This document shows positions 7,207 to 16,588 of a DNA stretch of 40,684 bases, in pieces. A program made the translations under genes and the position numbers. Location of the stretch: the NCBI RefSeq assembly GCF_029254265.1, contig NZ_JAQWXX010000134.1, forward strand, positions 1 to 40,684, read 5' to 3'. The notes under the pieces were generated by a model that saw only the letters and a list, made by a program, of their open reading frames with translations, made no database searches and was not told where the DNA came from. The stretch is from Algoriphagus sp. (GTDB lineage: Bacteria > Bacteroidota > Bacteroidia > Cytophagales > Cyclobacteriaceae). The stretch's first letter is position 1. Each line of letters begins with the position of its first letter.

Positions 7207-8937
7207 TTAGCTAAAATACTCTTTCAAGCCTTCAAGTTTTTTGGCAAGTTCAGCTTCTTTCTTTCTGTAATCAGCGACATTTTCAAGCGGTCTATTGACA
7301 GAGAAATAATACTTGATCTTTGGTTCTGTTCCAGATGGTCTAGCAGATATCTTACTTCCATCTTCTAAATAGAATTGCATCACGTTTGACTTGTCCATGT
7401 CGAGCTTTTCTGTTTTCCCGGTTTTGACGTAGGTTATAGTACTTTCCTTCACATCCACGATTCGTTCTACAGGGATTCCATTCATTTCCGTAGGAGGATT
7501 TGTCCGGAATCCATTCATCAAAGCCTGGATTTGTTCAGCCCCATCTTTTCCTTTTTTAGTGACTGAGATTAAAGATTCTTTGTAGAAACCATATTGGGTG
7601 TAGATTTCAGCCAAAACATCAAAGACTGTTTTACCCTGTGTCTTGTAGTAGGCTATCATTTCAGCCACCATAGCACAAGCCGAAACACCATCCTTGTCCC
7701 TCACAAAATCCCCAACTAGATAACCGTACGATTCCTCTCCGCCGCAGATGAACTTCTTTTTCCCTTCGAGTTCTAAAATGATTGATGCAATATTTTTGAA
7801 TCCTGTCAGAACCGAAAAACAGGTTACATCAAATCCTTTTGCGATTTCATCGATTAGCTCTGTGGTCACAATTGTGTTCACTATAAATTGATTTCCATCA
7901 AGCTTTCCGGCTTCTTTCCACCTACTCAAAAGGTAATAAGTCAAAAGTGAACCAGTCTGATTACCATTTAAAAGTTCGAATTCTCCGCTTGCATTAGGAA
8001 CAGCAGCAGCATATCTATCCCCGTCAGGATCACAAGCCAAAACCAATTCAGCTCCAACCTCTTTCCCTAGTTTGAGGGAAAGGGTCAAGGCTTCAGCTTC
8101 CTCTGGATTTGGATAAATCACGGTTGGGAAATTTCCATCTGGCTCAGCCTGCTCTTTCACTATATTGATATTTTCAAATCCGAAGCCACGAAGCGCGGCA
8201 GGCACCATTTTACCTGAGGCACCATGGATCGGTGAGAAGACTATTGGCATGTCTTTTTGAGCTTCAATGGCTCCCTTGGAGAGACTTAGACCCTTAACTT
8301 TCTCCAGATAGATTGCATCAAAGTCTTCTTCTATATAGGAGAAAAGCGCATCATTTTTATCAAAATTCACCTGATCAAAAGAAGTGATCTTTTGCACTTC
8401 GGTGATTATATTTTTATCATGCGGTGCAACCACCTGAGCGCCATCTTCCCAATAGGCTTTGTAGCCGTTGTATTCTTTTGGATTGTGGGAAGCGGTGATC
8501 ATTACGCCACTTTTACATCCAAAATGGCGAACTGCAAATGATAACATAGGAGTAGGACGCATATCTCTGAAATAGAGCACGTGGATACCATTGGCAGTCA
8601 ATACGTTTGCAGTCGTAGTTGCAAAAAGAGTATTGTTGATTCTGCTGTCATGAGTGATAGCTACTCGGATTTCCTGGTTTGGAAAGCATTTCAAAAGGTA
8701 GTTTGCTAAACCTTGTGTTGCCATTCCGATTGTGTAGACATTCATCCGGTTGGTACCTACACCCATCAACCCTCTTAGTCCACCTGTTCCAAATTCCAGG
8801 TCTTGATAAAAAGAGTCAATCAGTTCTTTGGGATTTTCCTTGATGAGTGTTCTGATGGTAGATTTGGTTTGCTCATCTACATTTCCAGCAAGCCAAGACT
8901 CGGCTTTCGCTAGGATTGAAGGGTCTATTGAAGTCAT
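7207..8937 (-). CDS. Phosphoglucomutase/phosphomannomutase family protein (phospho-sugar mutase)
   Basis: A 576-residue alpha-D-phosphohexomutase that interconverts hexose 1- and 6-phosphates in the cytosol. All four active-site signatures are visible: the phospho-Ser S150 in TASHNPKEYNG, the Mg-binding DPDGDR (303-308), sugar-binding GGEESYG (399-405) and phosphate-binding RPSGTEPK (533-540). Its length and the N-terminal WL...DLEFGTGGLRGLMGVG region are typical of the long bacterial PgcA/PGM-like form (about 580 residues), which often acts on both glucose and mannose phosphates; the preferred sugar cannot be told here. The gene is transcribed alone, toward the terminator it shares with egtD, and its 177-base upstream region is shared with the divergent GH2 gene. 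Confidence 0.95.
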   Translation of the reverse strand: MTSIDPSILAKAESWLAGNVDEQTKSTIRTLIKENPKELIDSFYQDLEFGTGGLRGLMGVGTNRMNVYTIGMATQGLANYLLKCFPNQEIRVAITHDSRINNTLFATTTANVLTANGIHVLYFRDMRPTPMLSFAVRHFGCKSGVMITASHNPKEYNGYKAYWEDGAQVVAPHDKNIITEVQKITSFDQVNFDKNDALFSYIEEDFDAIYLEKVKGLSLSKGAIEAQKDMPIVFSPIHGASGKMVPAALRGFGFENINIVKEQAEPDGNFPTVIYPNPEEAEALTLSLKLGKEVGAELVLACDPDGDRYAAAVPNASGEFELLNGNQTGSLLTYYLLSRWKEAGKLDGNQFIVNTIVTTELIDEIAKGFDVTCFSVLTGFKNIASIILELEGKKKFICGGEESYGYLVGDFVRDKDGVSACAMVAEMIAYYKTQGKTVFDVLAEIYTQYGFYKESLISVTKKGKDGAEQIQALMNGFRTNPPTEMNGIPVERIVDVKESTITYVKTGKTEKLDMDKSNVMQFYLEDGSKISARPSGTEPKIKYYFSVNRPLENVADYRKKEAELAKKLEGLKEYFS

Positions 8938-9114
8938 ATTTCAAAAATTTCTATATGGGTCTAAGATATGTAATTTGTTAAAAAATGCCATTCTGATAGG
9001 TAAATGAATTAAGAAATATTTGTTTGAAGAAATTGCTCATTAAAAGCAGAAAAAATTTTTATCCCATCGACTTTGACCTATTTTTAATATTAGGATATCA
9101 TCTAAATAGCCAAT

Positions 9115-11925
9115 ATGAAGAATCATTTCTTTCGGATTTTCCTTTTTGCTTTCACTTTTTCGATAAGTATTAATCTTGGCTTTGCCCAGCAGCAATCCAA
9201 TTTATATCAGCGAATTTATCTTAGTGGAAAAGATCATTCCAAAGCAGTGCTTTGGGATTTCAAAGTATCCGATGGAAGAAATAGCGGACAATGGACTAGA
9301 ATCAAGGTTCCTTCCAATTGGGAAATGGAAGGCTTTGGTACCTTGAATTACGGTCATGATCACCGAGAATCTGATCGGGTTTTGGGAAAAGAAGTCGGAT
9401 ACTACAAACATCGTTTTTCAGGAAATCCTGATTGGAAAGGCAAAGTAATTCGATTGGTTTTCGATGGGGTGATGACCGATACTGAGGTGAAAATTAATGG
9501 ACAGATTGTTGGTCCAATCCACCAAGGTGGTTTTTATAGATTCTCATATGATATCTCTGGTTTTTTGAATTATAAAAAAGAGAATATACTTGAAGTAAAA
9601 GTAAAGAAGCATTCTGAAAATGAATCGATTAACAAAGCTGAAAGAGAGGCTGATTTTTGGATTTTCGGAGGTATTTTCCGACCTGTTTTTTTGGAGATTT
9701 TACCCAAAACACACTTCACAAGAATCGCAGTAGACCCGAATGCATCGGGAAAGCTTACTACTTTATTAACCTTAAGTCAGGTACCGAAGGCTGCTCAGAT
9801 TAAAATAGAACTATTCGAGCAAGGTTCTGATTTGGCCATAGGATCGAAAGTAGAGGATATCAGTTCTGATTCCGTTTGGATCAGTACTCAATTTGATCAG
9901 ATTAAAGCCTGGAATCCCGAGACTCCAAATCTCTACGATGCCCGGTATTCGATTCTTCAAAATGGAAAAACGCTTTTTGAAAAGACTGAGCGGATCGGTT
10001 TTAGGACAGTTGAGCTTCGCAAAAATGATGGTTTCTATGTCAATGATGTGAAAGTCATATTTAAAGGTGTAAACCGACATTCATCTTATCCAACTACCGG
10101 AAGAGCTTTGTCAGAAGCCAATCATTTGGAGGATATTTTCTTGATGAAAGAAATGAATATGAATGCGGTTCGAATGTCTCATTATGTACCTGATGAACGA
10201 TTTTTAGAATTGACGGATTCGTTGGGATTGTTTGTTTTGGATGAGGTGACAGGATGGCAAGATGCCTATGATACAATCGTGGGACCCAAGTTGGTTAAGG
10301 AAACGGTGCTCAAAGATGCCAATCACCCTTCAGTAGTAATTTGGGATCATGGAAATGAAGGTGGATGGAATTTTGCCAATGAAAAAGGTTTCCACCAGTT
10401 AGATATTCAAAAGCGTCCCATCCTTTATCCTTGGTTACAGCGAAATGGCTTTGACACTTTTCATTACCCGCGTTATGATGCTGGAATCAATAGACTGACC
10501 AGCGGTCAAGATGTTTTTTTACCTACCGAATTACTTCATGGACTTTATGATGGTGGTTTGGGCGCTGGTTTAGATGATTTTTGGCAGAGCTACACGTCCA
10601 ATCCACTCGGTGCTGGCGGTTTTTTGTGGGTTTTTGCAGATGAAGCGATTTTGAGAAAAGATCTGGGAAATATCCATGATGTGGACGGAAATCATGCTCC
10701 AGATGGGATAGTAGGCCCATATCGGGAAAAGGAAGGCAGTTTTTATACCATCAAATCCATATGGTCTCCAGTGCAGGTAGAACCTTTTATTCTTTCTCCC
10801 AATTTTGATGGAAACATCAGAGTTACGAACAAATACCTTTTTTCCAATTTGAATCAAACCAAACTCAATTGGTCTATCGAGGCTTTTAACGGATGGAAAG
10901 AGCGAAGTGAAATCCACTCAGGTACCATAGACCTTCCTGAAGGAAAACCAGGTGAAACTAGGATCGTTAATTTGAATCTCCCTAGCTCATGGACTAGCGG
11001 TGATGTGCTTAAGATAACGGCAATTGGCATAAACGGTGAGGAGCTTTATACTTGGGCTAAGCCAATTCATAACCCCACAAAAGGAAATCAAAATTACTTC
11101 CGTAATGATCCTCCCTTGGAAACCCAAAACATTGTGGTCAGAGAGACATCAACTGATTTGCAGATAGCGGTAGGTGAAAAGATTTATTTCTTTGGAAAGA
11201 AATACGGAAATCTTCAATTGATCAGAGTTGACCGGGATTTAATTTCGCTTGTACAGCGTGAGGAGGTTGAGGGAGTAGAGTCAACTGTCTCAGAAGTGTC
11301 TTGGAAGAGAAATAAGGACGGTTCAATTCAGATACAATCAGAGTATAAACCTTATCCAGCAAAGATTACCTGGACTGTTTTGACTGATGGAAGATTGAAA
11401 ATGGAATCTTCTGCCCCAAACTTCAACGGTAAGAATCTGGATATCCTTGGACTTGGTTTTTCTTATCCAGAGGAAAAAGTCATCAGTGCCCAATGGATAG
11501 GAAATGGTCCTTATCGAGTCTGGCAGAACAGATTGAAGGGTGTTGAATTTGGGCTTTGGGAAAAGGAATACAATAACACCATGACTGGTTTTAGCTTCGA
11601 AAATTTAATTTATCCGGAGTTCAAAGGCTTTCATTCTAATTTTCATGCACTTAACTTAAAGACTGAAGAAGGAGAGATAGAGATTCGGTCTGAAACACTA
11701 GGTTTATTTCTGGGGCTTTTTAATCCTGAAATCCCACCCCTTTCAACTCCAGGCACAAGACCAGTTTTACCAAAAGGTGATTTATCTTTCTTGTATAAAA
11801 TTTCTCCGATTGGCACTAAGTTTCATCTGGCAGATGAAATGGGGCCACAGGGGCAAAAATCCAATGGAGTGGCTCATTCTGGCGATACCGGGTACTCGAT
11901 GATTCTCTGGTTTGATTTTAAATGA
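9115..11925 (+). CDS. Exported glycoside hydrolase family 2 protein (large)
   Basis: A 936-residue GH2 enzyme with a signal peptide (cut likely after A24, GFA-QQQ), so periplasmic or outer-surface. Order: jelly-roll sugar-binding domain (about 40-200, with VPSNWEMEGFGTLNYGHD and GGFYRFSYDIS), an immunoglobulin-like domain (about 205-305), a TIM barrel (about 310-560), then a long beta-rich C-terminal part resembling the Bgal small-chain domain. The likely acid/base is E415 in HGNEGGWN and the nucleophile E472 in PTELLHG. GH2 enzymes act on beta-galactosides, glucuronides or mannosides; the specificity is not fixed by what I can read. Next comes a second GH2 gene 22 bases downstream, so both are probably cotranscribed. 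No SusC/SusD genes are in the window. Confidence 0.9.
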   Translation: MKNHFFRIFLFAFTFSISINLGFAQQQSNLYQRIYLSGKDHSKAVLWDFKVSDGRNSGQWTRIKVPSNWEMEGFGTLNYGHDHRESDRVLGKEVGYYKHRFSGNPDWKGKVIRLVFDGVMTDTEVKINGQIVGPIHQGGFYRFSYDISGFLNYKKENILEVKVKKHSENESINKAEREADFWIFGGIFRPVFLEILPKTHFTRIAVDPNASGKLTTLLTLSQVPKAAQIKIELFEQGSDLAIGSKVEDISSDSVWISTQFDQIKAWNPETPNLYDARYSILQNGKTLFEKTERIGFRTVELRKNDGFYVNDVKVIFKGVNRHSSYPTTGRALSEANHLEDIFLMKEMNMNAVRMSHYVPDERFLELTDSLGLFVLDEVTGWQDAYDTIVGPKLVKETVLKDANHPSVVIWDHGNEGGWNFANEKGFHQLDIQKRPILYPWLQRNGFDTFHYPRYDAGINRLTSGQDVFLPTELLHGLYDGGLGAGLDDFWQSYTSNPLGAGGFLWVFADEAILRKDLGNIHDVDGNHAPDGIVGPYREKEGSFYTIKSIWSPVQVEPFILSPNFDGNIRVTNKYLFSNLNQTKLNWSIEAFNGWKERSEIHSGTIDLPEGKPGETRIVNLNLPSSWTSGDVLKITAIGINGEELYTWAKPIHNPTKGNQNYFRNDPPLETQNIVVRETSTDLQIAVGEKIYFFGKKYGNLQLIRVDRDLISLVQREEVEGVESTVSEVSWKRNKDGSIQIQSEYKPYPAKITWTVLTDGRLKMESSAPNFNGKNLDILGLGFSYPEEKVISAQWIGNGPYRVWQNRLKGVEFGLWEKEYNNTMTGFSFENLIYPEFKGFHSNFHALNLKTEEGEIEIRSETLGLFLGLFNPEIPPLSTPGTRPVLPKGDLSFLYKISPIGTKFHLADEMGPQGQKSNGVAHSGDTGYSMILWFDFK

Positions 11926-11947
11926 CTTTACCTAAACCTAGAAAACA

Positions 11948-13765
11948 ATGATGAGAAATCTGTTTTTATCCTGCTTAATTAGCTTTTTAGCTGTTCAGGT
12001 TTTTGCTCAGGGGCCGATTCTCAAAACCGATTGGACCGACGAGGTGAATCCTGATTCACCCTTGCCGGAATATCCAAGACCTCAACTTGTTCGGGATAAT
12101 TGGCAGAACCTCAATGGTCGATGGAATTATGCCATTCAAGCCAAAGGAACGGCCCCAACAACGATTGATCAGGGGGAAATCATTGTTCCTTTTGCAGCAG
12201 AATCCCTGCTGTCTGGAGTGCATAAAACCGTTGGACCTGAGGCTGAACTTTGGTACGAACGATCATTTGATCTTTCTTTAGAAAGAGGTGAAAACAGGAT
12301 TTTACTTCATTTTGGAGCGGTTGATTGGGAATCTGAAATTTGGGTGAATGATCAACGCGTTGGAATCCATCAAGGTGGATTTGATGGTTTTAGCTTCGAT
12401 GTGACGCCATTTCTGAAAAAAGGGAAAACCCAAAAAATCAAGGTGAGAGTTTGGGATCCGAGTGATTCGGGCTCTCAGCCTCGTGGAAAGCAAGTCAAAG
12501 ACCCAAAGGGCATTTGGTATACTCCTGTCACTGGAATCTGGCAGACCGTCTGGCTGGAATCTGTTCCAGAGACTCATCTTAAATCTCTTTATTCTGTGAC
12601 TGATTGGGAAAACTCGGCACTGATTTTTTCTCAGGAAATCACTGGTAATTCCGAGGGTATGCAGCTTCAGATAACGCTCATGGAAGCTGGAAGGGAGATT
12701 TATTCAAGCCTAGCATCCGCTTCGGATACTCGAAAAATCATCTTGACCGATCCAAAAACATGGTCTCCAGATAGTCCATTTCTATATGATGTAAAAGTGA
12801 GCCTGTTAAAAGGCAAAAAAGTTATTGATGAAATTACATCCTATGCGGCTTACCGAGATATCCGAATGTCTAAAGATTCAGAAGGTTTCCAAAGGATGTT
12901 TTTGAATGGTAAACCGCTCTTTCAATATGGCCCGCTTGATCAAGGTTGGTGGCCAGACGGATTGTACACAGCTCCAACCGATGAAGCGCTAGCTTTTGAT
13001 ATACTTAAGACCAAGGAGATGGGTTTTAATATGATTCGTAAGCATGTGAAGGTAGAATCAGCAAGATGGTATTACCATGCGGATAAATTGGGAATGCTAG
13101 TCTGGCAAGATATGCCAAGTGGAGATATGGGGAATCGCTGGGAAGTACGTCCGGGAATTATCAGGGAAGGAATGAATAAAGACCGTACTCCTGAAAGTGA
13201 GCAGATTTTCAAAACCGAGTGGACAGAAATCATAAATGAATTCAAGTTTTTTCCATCGATTGTGGTGTGGGTTCCTTTCAATGAAGCTTGGGGACAATTC
13301 AAAACAGCTGAGATTGTGGACTTAACCAGGAAATTGGATCCTACACGGCTGATCAATTCAGCGAGTGGAGGTAATTTTGAAATGGAAGGAACAGATGTGG
13401 TGGGAGATATTCTGGATCTTCATAATTATCCAGACCCTGTTATGCCTGACCCAGGGACCTTTGGTAAATCTGATTTGATGGTTCTGGGAGAATTTGGTGG
13501 ATTAGGATTGCCTATCGAAGGTCATACTTGGTTGAATAAAGATAATTGGGGCTATCAGTCTTTTACTACGAAAGCGGATTTACAGACCCGTTATGAAAGA
13601 CTAATGGCGGATTTGAAAAAGCTCATTCCACTTGGTTTGGCAGCTGCTATCTATACTCAGACCACAGATGTAGAAATAGAAACGAATGGTTTGATGACTT
13701 ATGATCGGAAGATTTTTAAGTTTGACGAAAAGTTTTTAAAAAACATTCATTCTGGGCTCTACTAA
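11948..13765 (+). CDS. Exported glycoside hydrolase family 2 protein (short)
   Basis: A 605-residue GH2 enzyme with a signal peptide cut near A20 (VFA-QG). Its N-terminal jelly roll opens with the family signature YPRPQLVRDNWQNLNGRW, followed by VNDQRVGIHQGGFDGFSFD; the immunoglobulin-like domain and TIM barrel complete the common three-domain core, without the long C-terminal extension of its neighbour. The acid/base fits E446 in VPFNEAWGQ and the nucleophile E515 in LGEFGGLG. Similar short proteins are annotated as beta-galactosidase or beta-glucuronidase, but the substrate is unknown. The tandem pair differs strongly in sequence and architecture, so they are not a recent duplication and may cut different bonds of one glycan. 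Its last four bases overlap the convergent DUF502 gene. A second ATG follows at 11951. Confidence 0.92.
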   Translation: MMRNLFLSCLISFLAVQVFAQGPILKTDWTDEVNPDSPLPEYPRPQLVRDNWQNLNGRWNYAIQAKGTAPTTIDQGEIIVPFAAESLLSGVHKTVGPEAELWYERSFDLSLERGENRILLHFGAVDWESEIWVNDQRVGIHQGGFDGFSFDVTPFLKKGKTQKIKVRVWDPSDSGSQPRGKQVKDPKGIWYTPVTGIWQTVWLESVPETHLKSLYSVTDWENSALIFSQEITGNSEGMQLQITLMEAGREIYSSLASASDTRKIILTDPKTWSPDSPFLYDVKVSLLKGKKVIDEITSYAAYRDIRMSKDSEGFQRMFLNGKPLFQYGPLDQGWWPDGLYTAPTDEALAFDILKTKEMGFNMIRKHVKVESARWYYHADKLGMLVWQDMPSGDMGNRWEVRPGIIREGMNKDRTPESEQIFKTEWTEIINEFKFFPSIVVWVPFNEAWGQFKTAEIVDLTRKLDPTRLINSASGGNFEMEGTDVVGDILDLHNYPDPVMPDPGTFGKSDLMVLGEFGGLGLPIEGHTWLNKDNWGYQSFTTKADLQTRYERLMADLKKLIPLGLAAAIYTQTTDVEIETNGLMTYDRKIFKFDEKFLKNIHSGLY

Positions 13766-14343
13766 CTCTTCGAAAGTAAACCAACTGTTCCTACTCCTAA
13801 TTTTCTCATGATCGAAGAAATATCTCCTTGTTTGTAATTAGTTCGTGTGACTTGATCCTTCTTGAAAATAATTACATTCCCCTCCCATGTGCTTGGAGCT
13901 GATGGTACGAAAACCACACAGTCTCCATTTTCAAATTCATCCACTAGAAAGCCAAACATTAATCCGTCAATTGGAACGAGTACTACTGGAAACTCTTTTT
14001 CAGATTTTAAACCAGCCTTACTCTCTAAGCTAGTTTTCATCAATAAATACCCAGGAAAAAGAGAAAGGACATTTTCTTCAATCCATTTAACCATTACTTT
14101 TCCCAATCCGAAACTGGCAATCCAACCTGCTAAAAAGCAAATTAATACAATGATCAGGATGGTAAGAATATAAGGCACATTTAGAATGGAGCTATTGATT
14201 TCGAGCTCATTACTAATCGCTTCTGCCACTGGCTTAATCAGCGCTATTCCTTTTTTTACAAAAAATAATACGAGAAGGATGGGTAAAAGAAAAAAAATTC
14301 CTCCTTTGATAGTCTTTGACACAAATGACAGGATTGTTTTCAT
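13762..14343 (-). CDS. DUF502 family membrane protein
   Basis: A 193-residue protein with two N-terminal membrane segments, at about residues 13-31 and 54-76, followed by a soluble domain. The body fits DUF502: GWIASFGLGKVMVKWIEENVLSLFPG, then FPVVLVPIDGLMFGFLVDE and DCVVFVPSAPSTWEGNVIIF. The family is widespread in bacteria and has no settled function; a membrane-associated role is inferred. It lies downstream of hppD on the same strand but behind a terminator hairpin, so it probably has its own promoter. The C-terminal end overlaps the convergent GH2 gene by four bases. Confidence 0.9.
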   Translation of the reverse strand: MKTILSFVSKTIKGGIFFLLPILLVLFFVKKGIALIKPVAEAISNELEINSSILNVPYILTILIIVLICFLAGWIASFGLGKVMVKWIEENVLSLFPGYLLMKTSLESKAGLKSEKEFPVVLVPIDGLMFGFLVDEFENGDCVVFVPSAPSTWEGNVIIFKKDQVTRTNYKQGDISSIMRKLGVGTVGLLSKS

Positions 14344-14384
14344 AGATTTCTACTTTGAGTTTAAAAATTAAGAGATTATTGAGC

Positions 14385-14408
14385 AAAAAAAAACCGGTCT
14401 AAGACCGG
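14385..14408 (-). terminator. Intrinsic terminator downstream of hppD
   Basis: Read on the minus strand, CCGGTC-TTA-GACCGG (plus-strand 14394-14408) is followed by a run of nine T (plus-strand A at 14385-14393). It begins ten bases after the hppD stop. Confidence 0.9.
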
Positions 14409-14417
14409 CTTTTGTAA

Positions 14418-15512
14418 TTATAAATTTCCTCTGAGCTCTTGCTCTCGTTCGATTGCTTCGAAAAGTGCTTTGAAGTTACCTTTTCCAAATGATTTGGCCC
14501 CTTTCCGCTGGATGATCTCAAAAAACAAGGTAGGGCGGTCTTGCACCGGTTTGGTGAATATTTGCAATAAATAACCTTCTTCGTCTCGGTCAACTAGGAT
14601 ATTGAGATCCTTAAGTGGTTGTAGATCTTCATCAATTTTACCTACTCGGTCCAATAAATCATCATAATACGAAGCTGGAACTTCTAAAAATTCAACTCCT
14701 CTCTTTCGAAGTTCTCCAACGGTATGAATAATATCATCCGTGGCAATTGCCATATGCTGTACCCCAGGTCCATTGTAGAAATCAAGGTATTCTTCGATTT
14801 GAGATTTTTTCTTGCCTTCAGCAGGTTCATTGATTGGGAACTTCACATAGCCATTTCCATTGGAAACAACTTTTGACATCAATGCGGAATATTCGGTGGA
14901 TATATCTTTGTCATCAAATGTGATCAAAAGCTTGAATCCCATTACATTTTCATAGAATTCAACCCACTTGTTCATTTCTCCTAAGGCTACATTTCCAACG
15001 CAATGATCGATATACATCAACCCAATAGTAGTAGGGGTGTAGGTGCTTTTACGAGGCATATATCCCGGAAGGAAAACGCCCGTATAATTCTTACGCTCTA
15101 CAAAAGTATGAATTGTATCTCCATAGGTTTTGATCGATGCCACCTTTACTTCTCCAAATTGATCAGAAAGGACTTTTGGCTCTGATTCAGATTCCGCACC
15201 TCTTGAAGTAGTTTCTAGCCAAGATTTTTCTGCATCATCAACCCAAAGAGCAAGCACTTTTACACCGTCTCCATGCTTTAGGATATGATCAGAAATGATT
15301 CCGCCTGTTTGAAGAGGAGATGTTAAGACTAATCTGATTTTTCCCTGCTTCAATACATAAGAAGCACGATCTCGAATACCTGTTTCAGGACCCGCATAAG
15401 CTATCAGTTCGTATCCAAATGCATATTGATAATACAATGCAGATTGTTTGGCATTTCCTACATATAGTTCTACGTAGTCGGTACCATTAAGAGGAAGAAA
15501 ATCTTCAGACAT
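14418..15512 (-). CDS. hppD: 4-hydroxyphenylpyruvate dioxygenase
   Basis: HppD converts 4-hydroxyphenylpyruvate to homogentisate in tyrosine breakdown, using Fe(II) and O2. The 364-residue protein has two vicinal-oxygen-chelate halves. The iron ligands are all present in the C-terminal half: H170 (YIDHCVGNV), H253 (GPGVQHMAIATDDI) and E332 (LFFEIIQRKGAKSFGKGNF). The final helix, LFEAIEREQELRGNL, closes the active site as in known enzymes. Homogentisate dioxygenase (hmgA) and fumarylacetoacetase are not next to it here. A Bacteroidota -7 box lies 32 bases before the start and a terminator follows the stop, so it is probably a single-gene unit. Confidence 0.97.
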   Translation of the reverse strand: MSEDFLPLNGTDYVELYVGNAKQSALYYQYAFGYELIAYAGPETGIRDRASYVLKQGKIRLVLTSPLQTGGIISDHILKHGDGVKVLALWVDDAEKSWLETTSRGAESESEPKVLSDQFGEVKVASIKTYGDTIHTFVERKNYTGVFLPGYMPRKSTYTPTTIGLMYIDHCVGNVALGEMNKWVEFYENVMGFKLLITFDDKDISTEYSALMSKVVSNGNGYVKFPINEPAEGKKKSQIEEYLDFYNGPGVQHMAIATDDIIHTVGELRKRGVEFLEVPASYYDDLLDRVGKIDEDLQPLKDLNILVDRDEEGYLLQIFTKPVQDRPTLFFEIIQRKGAKSFGKGNFKALFEAIEREQELRGNL

Positions 15513-15537
15513 GATTTCGTTATTTTTGGGTTAAAAT

Positions 15538-15552
15538 CTACCTCAAAGGTAG
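15538..15552 (-). promoter_or_regulatory. -7 promoter box inside a small palindrome, upstream of hppD
   Basis: On the minus strand TACCTTTG (plus 15544-15551) matches TAnnTTTG exactly. It is embedded in the palindrome CTACCT-CAA-AGGTAG (15538-15552), which could also be a protein-binding site. A TTTG lies upstream but is too close (11 bases) to serve as a normal -33 box. Confidence 0.5.
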
Positions 15553-15586
15553 AAAATCCTGCCAAATATTATTTGGTGTTCGCGAA

Positions 15587-16588
15587 TTATTCCTGAGGGT
15601 TTTTATTTCCCCAAAGACTAATCCAAGCCATGATCAAAAAAGCGAGAGCCCAACTGCCAAGGGGAGTGTCTAATGCAAGCCAAAACAGGGAAAAGTACCA
15701 AATCGGTCCAAAAACGAATCCGATCAAAAACTTCCAAGTGCTATCAAAAACCTTATCCTTGACACTTGGACTTTTCCAAAGCCAGAGGAAAAAGAGTGGG
15801 AAATGAAATATTTTCATCAGCTTGTTTTTTAATCCTCCATGGGTTCTGATGGGATTTGGAACCTCTCCAGTTTTCAAAAAAAGTTCAACATCTTTTTTGG
15901 AGGTAAGATCTACTTCATTCTCGATCAACCTTTCCAAATGAGATTCATAATTTTCGATTGGAATGGTGACCACAAGCTTTTGGAGTGCTTTTTCGACAGA
16001 TTTGGTAAGTAGACCGGATTTAGAGGCTGGCATGTCCACGGGAATGGGCCGGTCAAAAGTGATTCTTACTTTGCTGCCTGACCTTCGATGTGCACTGTAA
16101 TCCATGGCTACCGGTAAAATGACCGGATTTTTTTCAGGATATTTTTCTTTAAGTCCAAATGCCATTCGGGTAAAGCCTTTGCTGAGTGGTCTAAGATTTC
16201 GAATAAGACTATGACTACCTTCGGCAAAAATGATTACAGTGCCATTTTTGCGAAGAACTTCAAAAGTTTGATCGAAGGTTTTTTGATTTTGCTGAATTGT
16301 AGAAAAACCATCTCTCACACGGTATACTGGAAGCATCCGGATTAAATCCAGCAGTTTAGCAGCAATTGGGTTTTTAAAAACTGAGGCTCGAGTTAGAAAA
16401 TATGGGTTCAGTGAAGTGTGTGTGGCCAAAAGCAAAGGGTCCACCAAAGCATTTTGATGATTGGCTACCAAGATGATAGGGACATTCTTTGGGATGTTTT
16501 CTGATCCTTCGACCTTGATTTTTTTGAAATACCCATGAAGGGCGATTTTCACGATCAGACGAAGAAATGCATTTAGCAAGTATTTCAT
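15587..16588 (-). CDS. PlsC-like lysophospholipid/glycerol acyltransferase
   Basis: A 333-residue membrane-associated acyltransferase. The first acyltransferase motif is ANHQNALVDP at about 42-51, with H44 and D50 separated by five residues, one more than the classic NHxxxxD; this spacing is usual in the branch of the family often annotated as glycerol acyltransferases. A second motif is FAEGSHS, followed by LRPLSKGFTRMA. Two or three hydrophobic segments lie at the C-terminus (about 265-330), including FHFPLFFLWLW and a Trp/Leu-rich tail. Its likely role is acyl transfer to a glycerophospholipid or other membrane lipid, but substrate is unknown. Its ATG directly follows the TAA of the transporter gene upstream, so they form one transcript. 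Confidence 0.88.
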   Translation of the reverse strand: MKYLLNAFLRLIVKIALHGYFKKIKVEGSENIPKNVPIILVANHQNALVDPLLLATHTSLNPYFLTRASVFKNPIAAKLLDLIRMLPVYRVRDGFSTIQQNQKTFDQTFEVLRKNGTVIIFAEGSHSLIRNLRPLSKGFTRMAFGLKEKYPEKNPVILPVAMDYSAHRRSGSKVRITFDRPIPVDMPASKSGLLTKSVEKALQKLVVTIPIENYESHLERLIENEVDLTSKKDVELFLKTGEVPNPIRTHGGLKNKLMKIFHFPLFFLWLWKSPSVKDKVFDSTWKFLIGFVFGPIWYFSLFWLALDTPLGSWALAFLIMAWISLWGNKNPQE

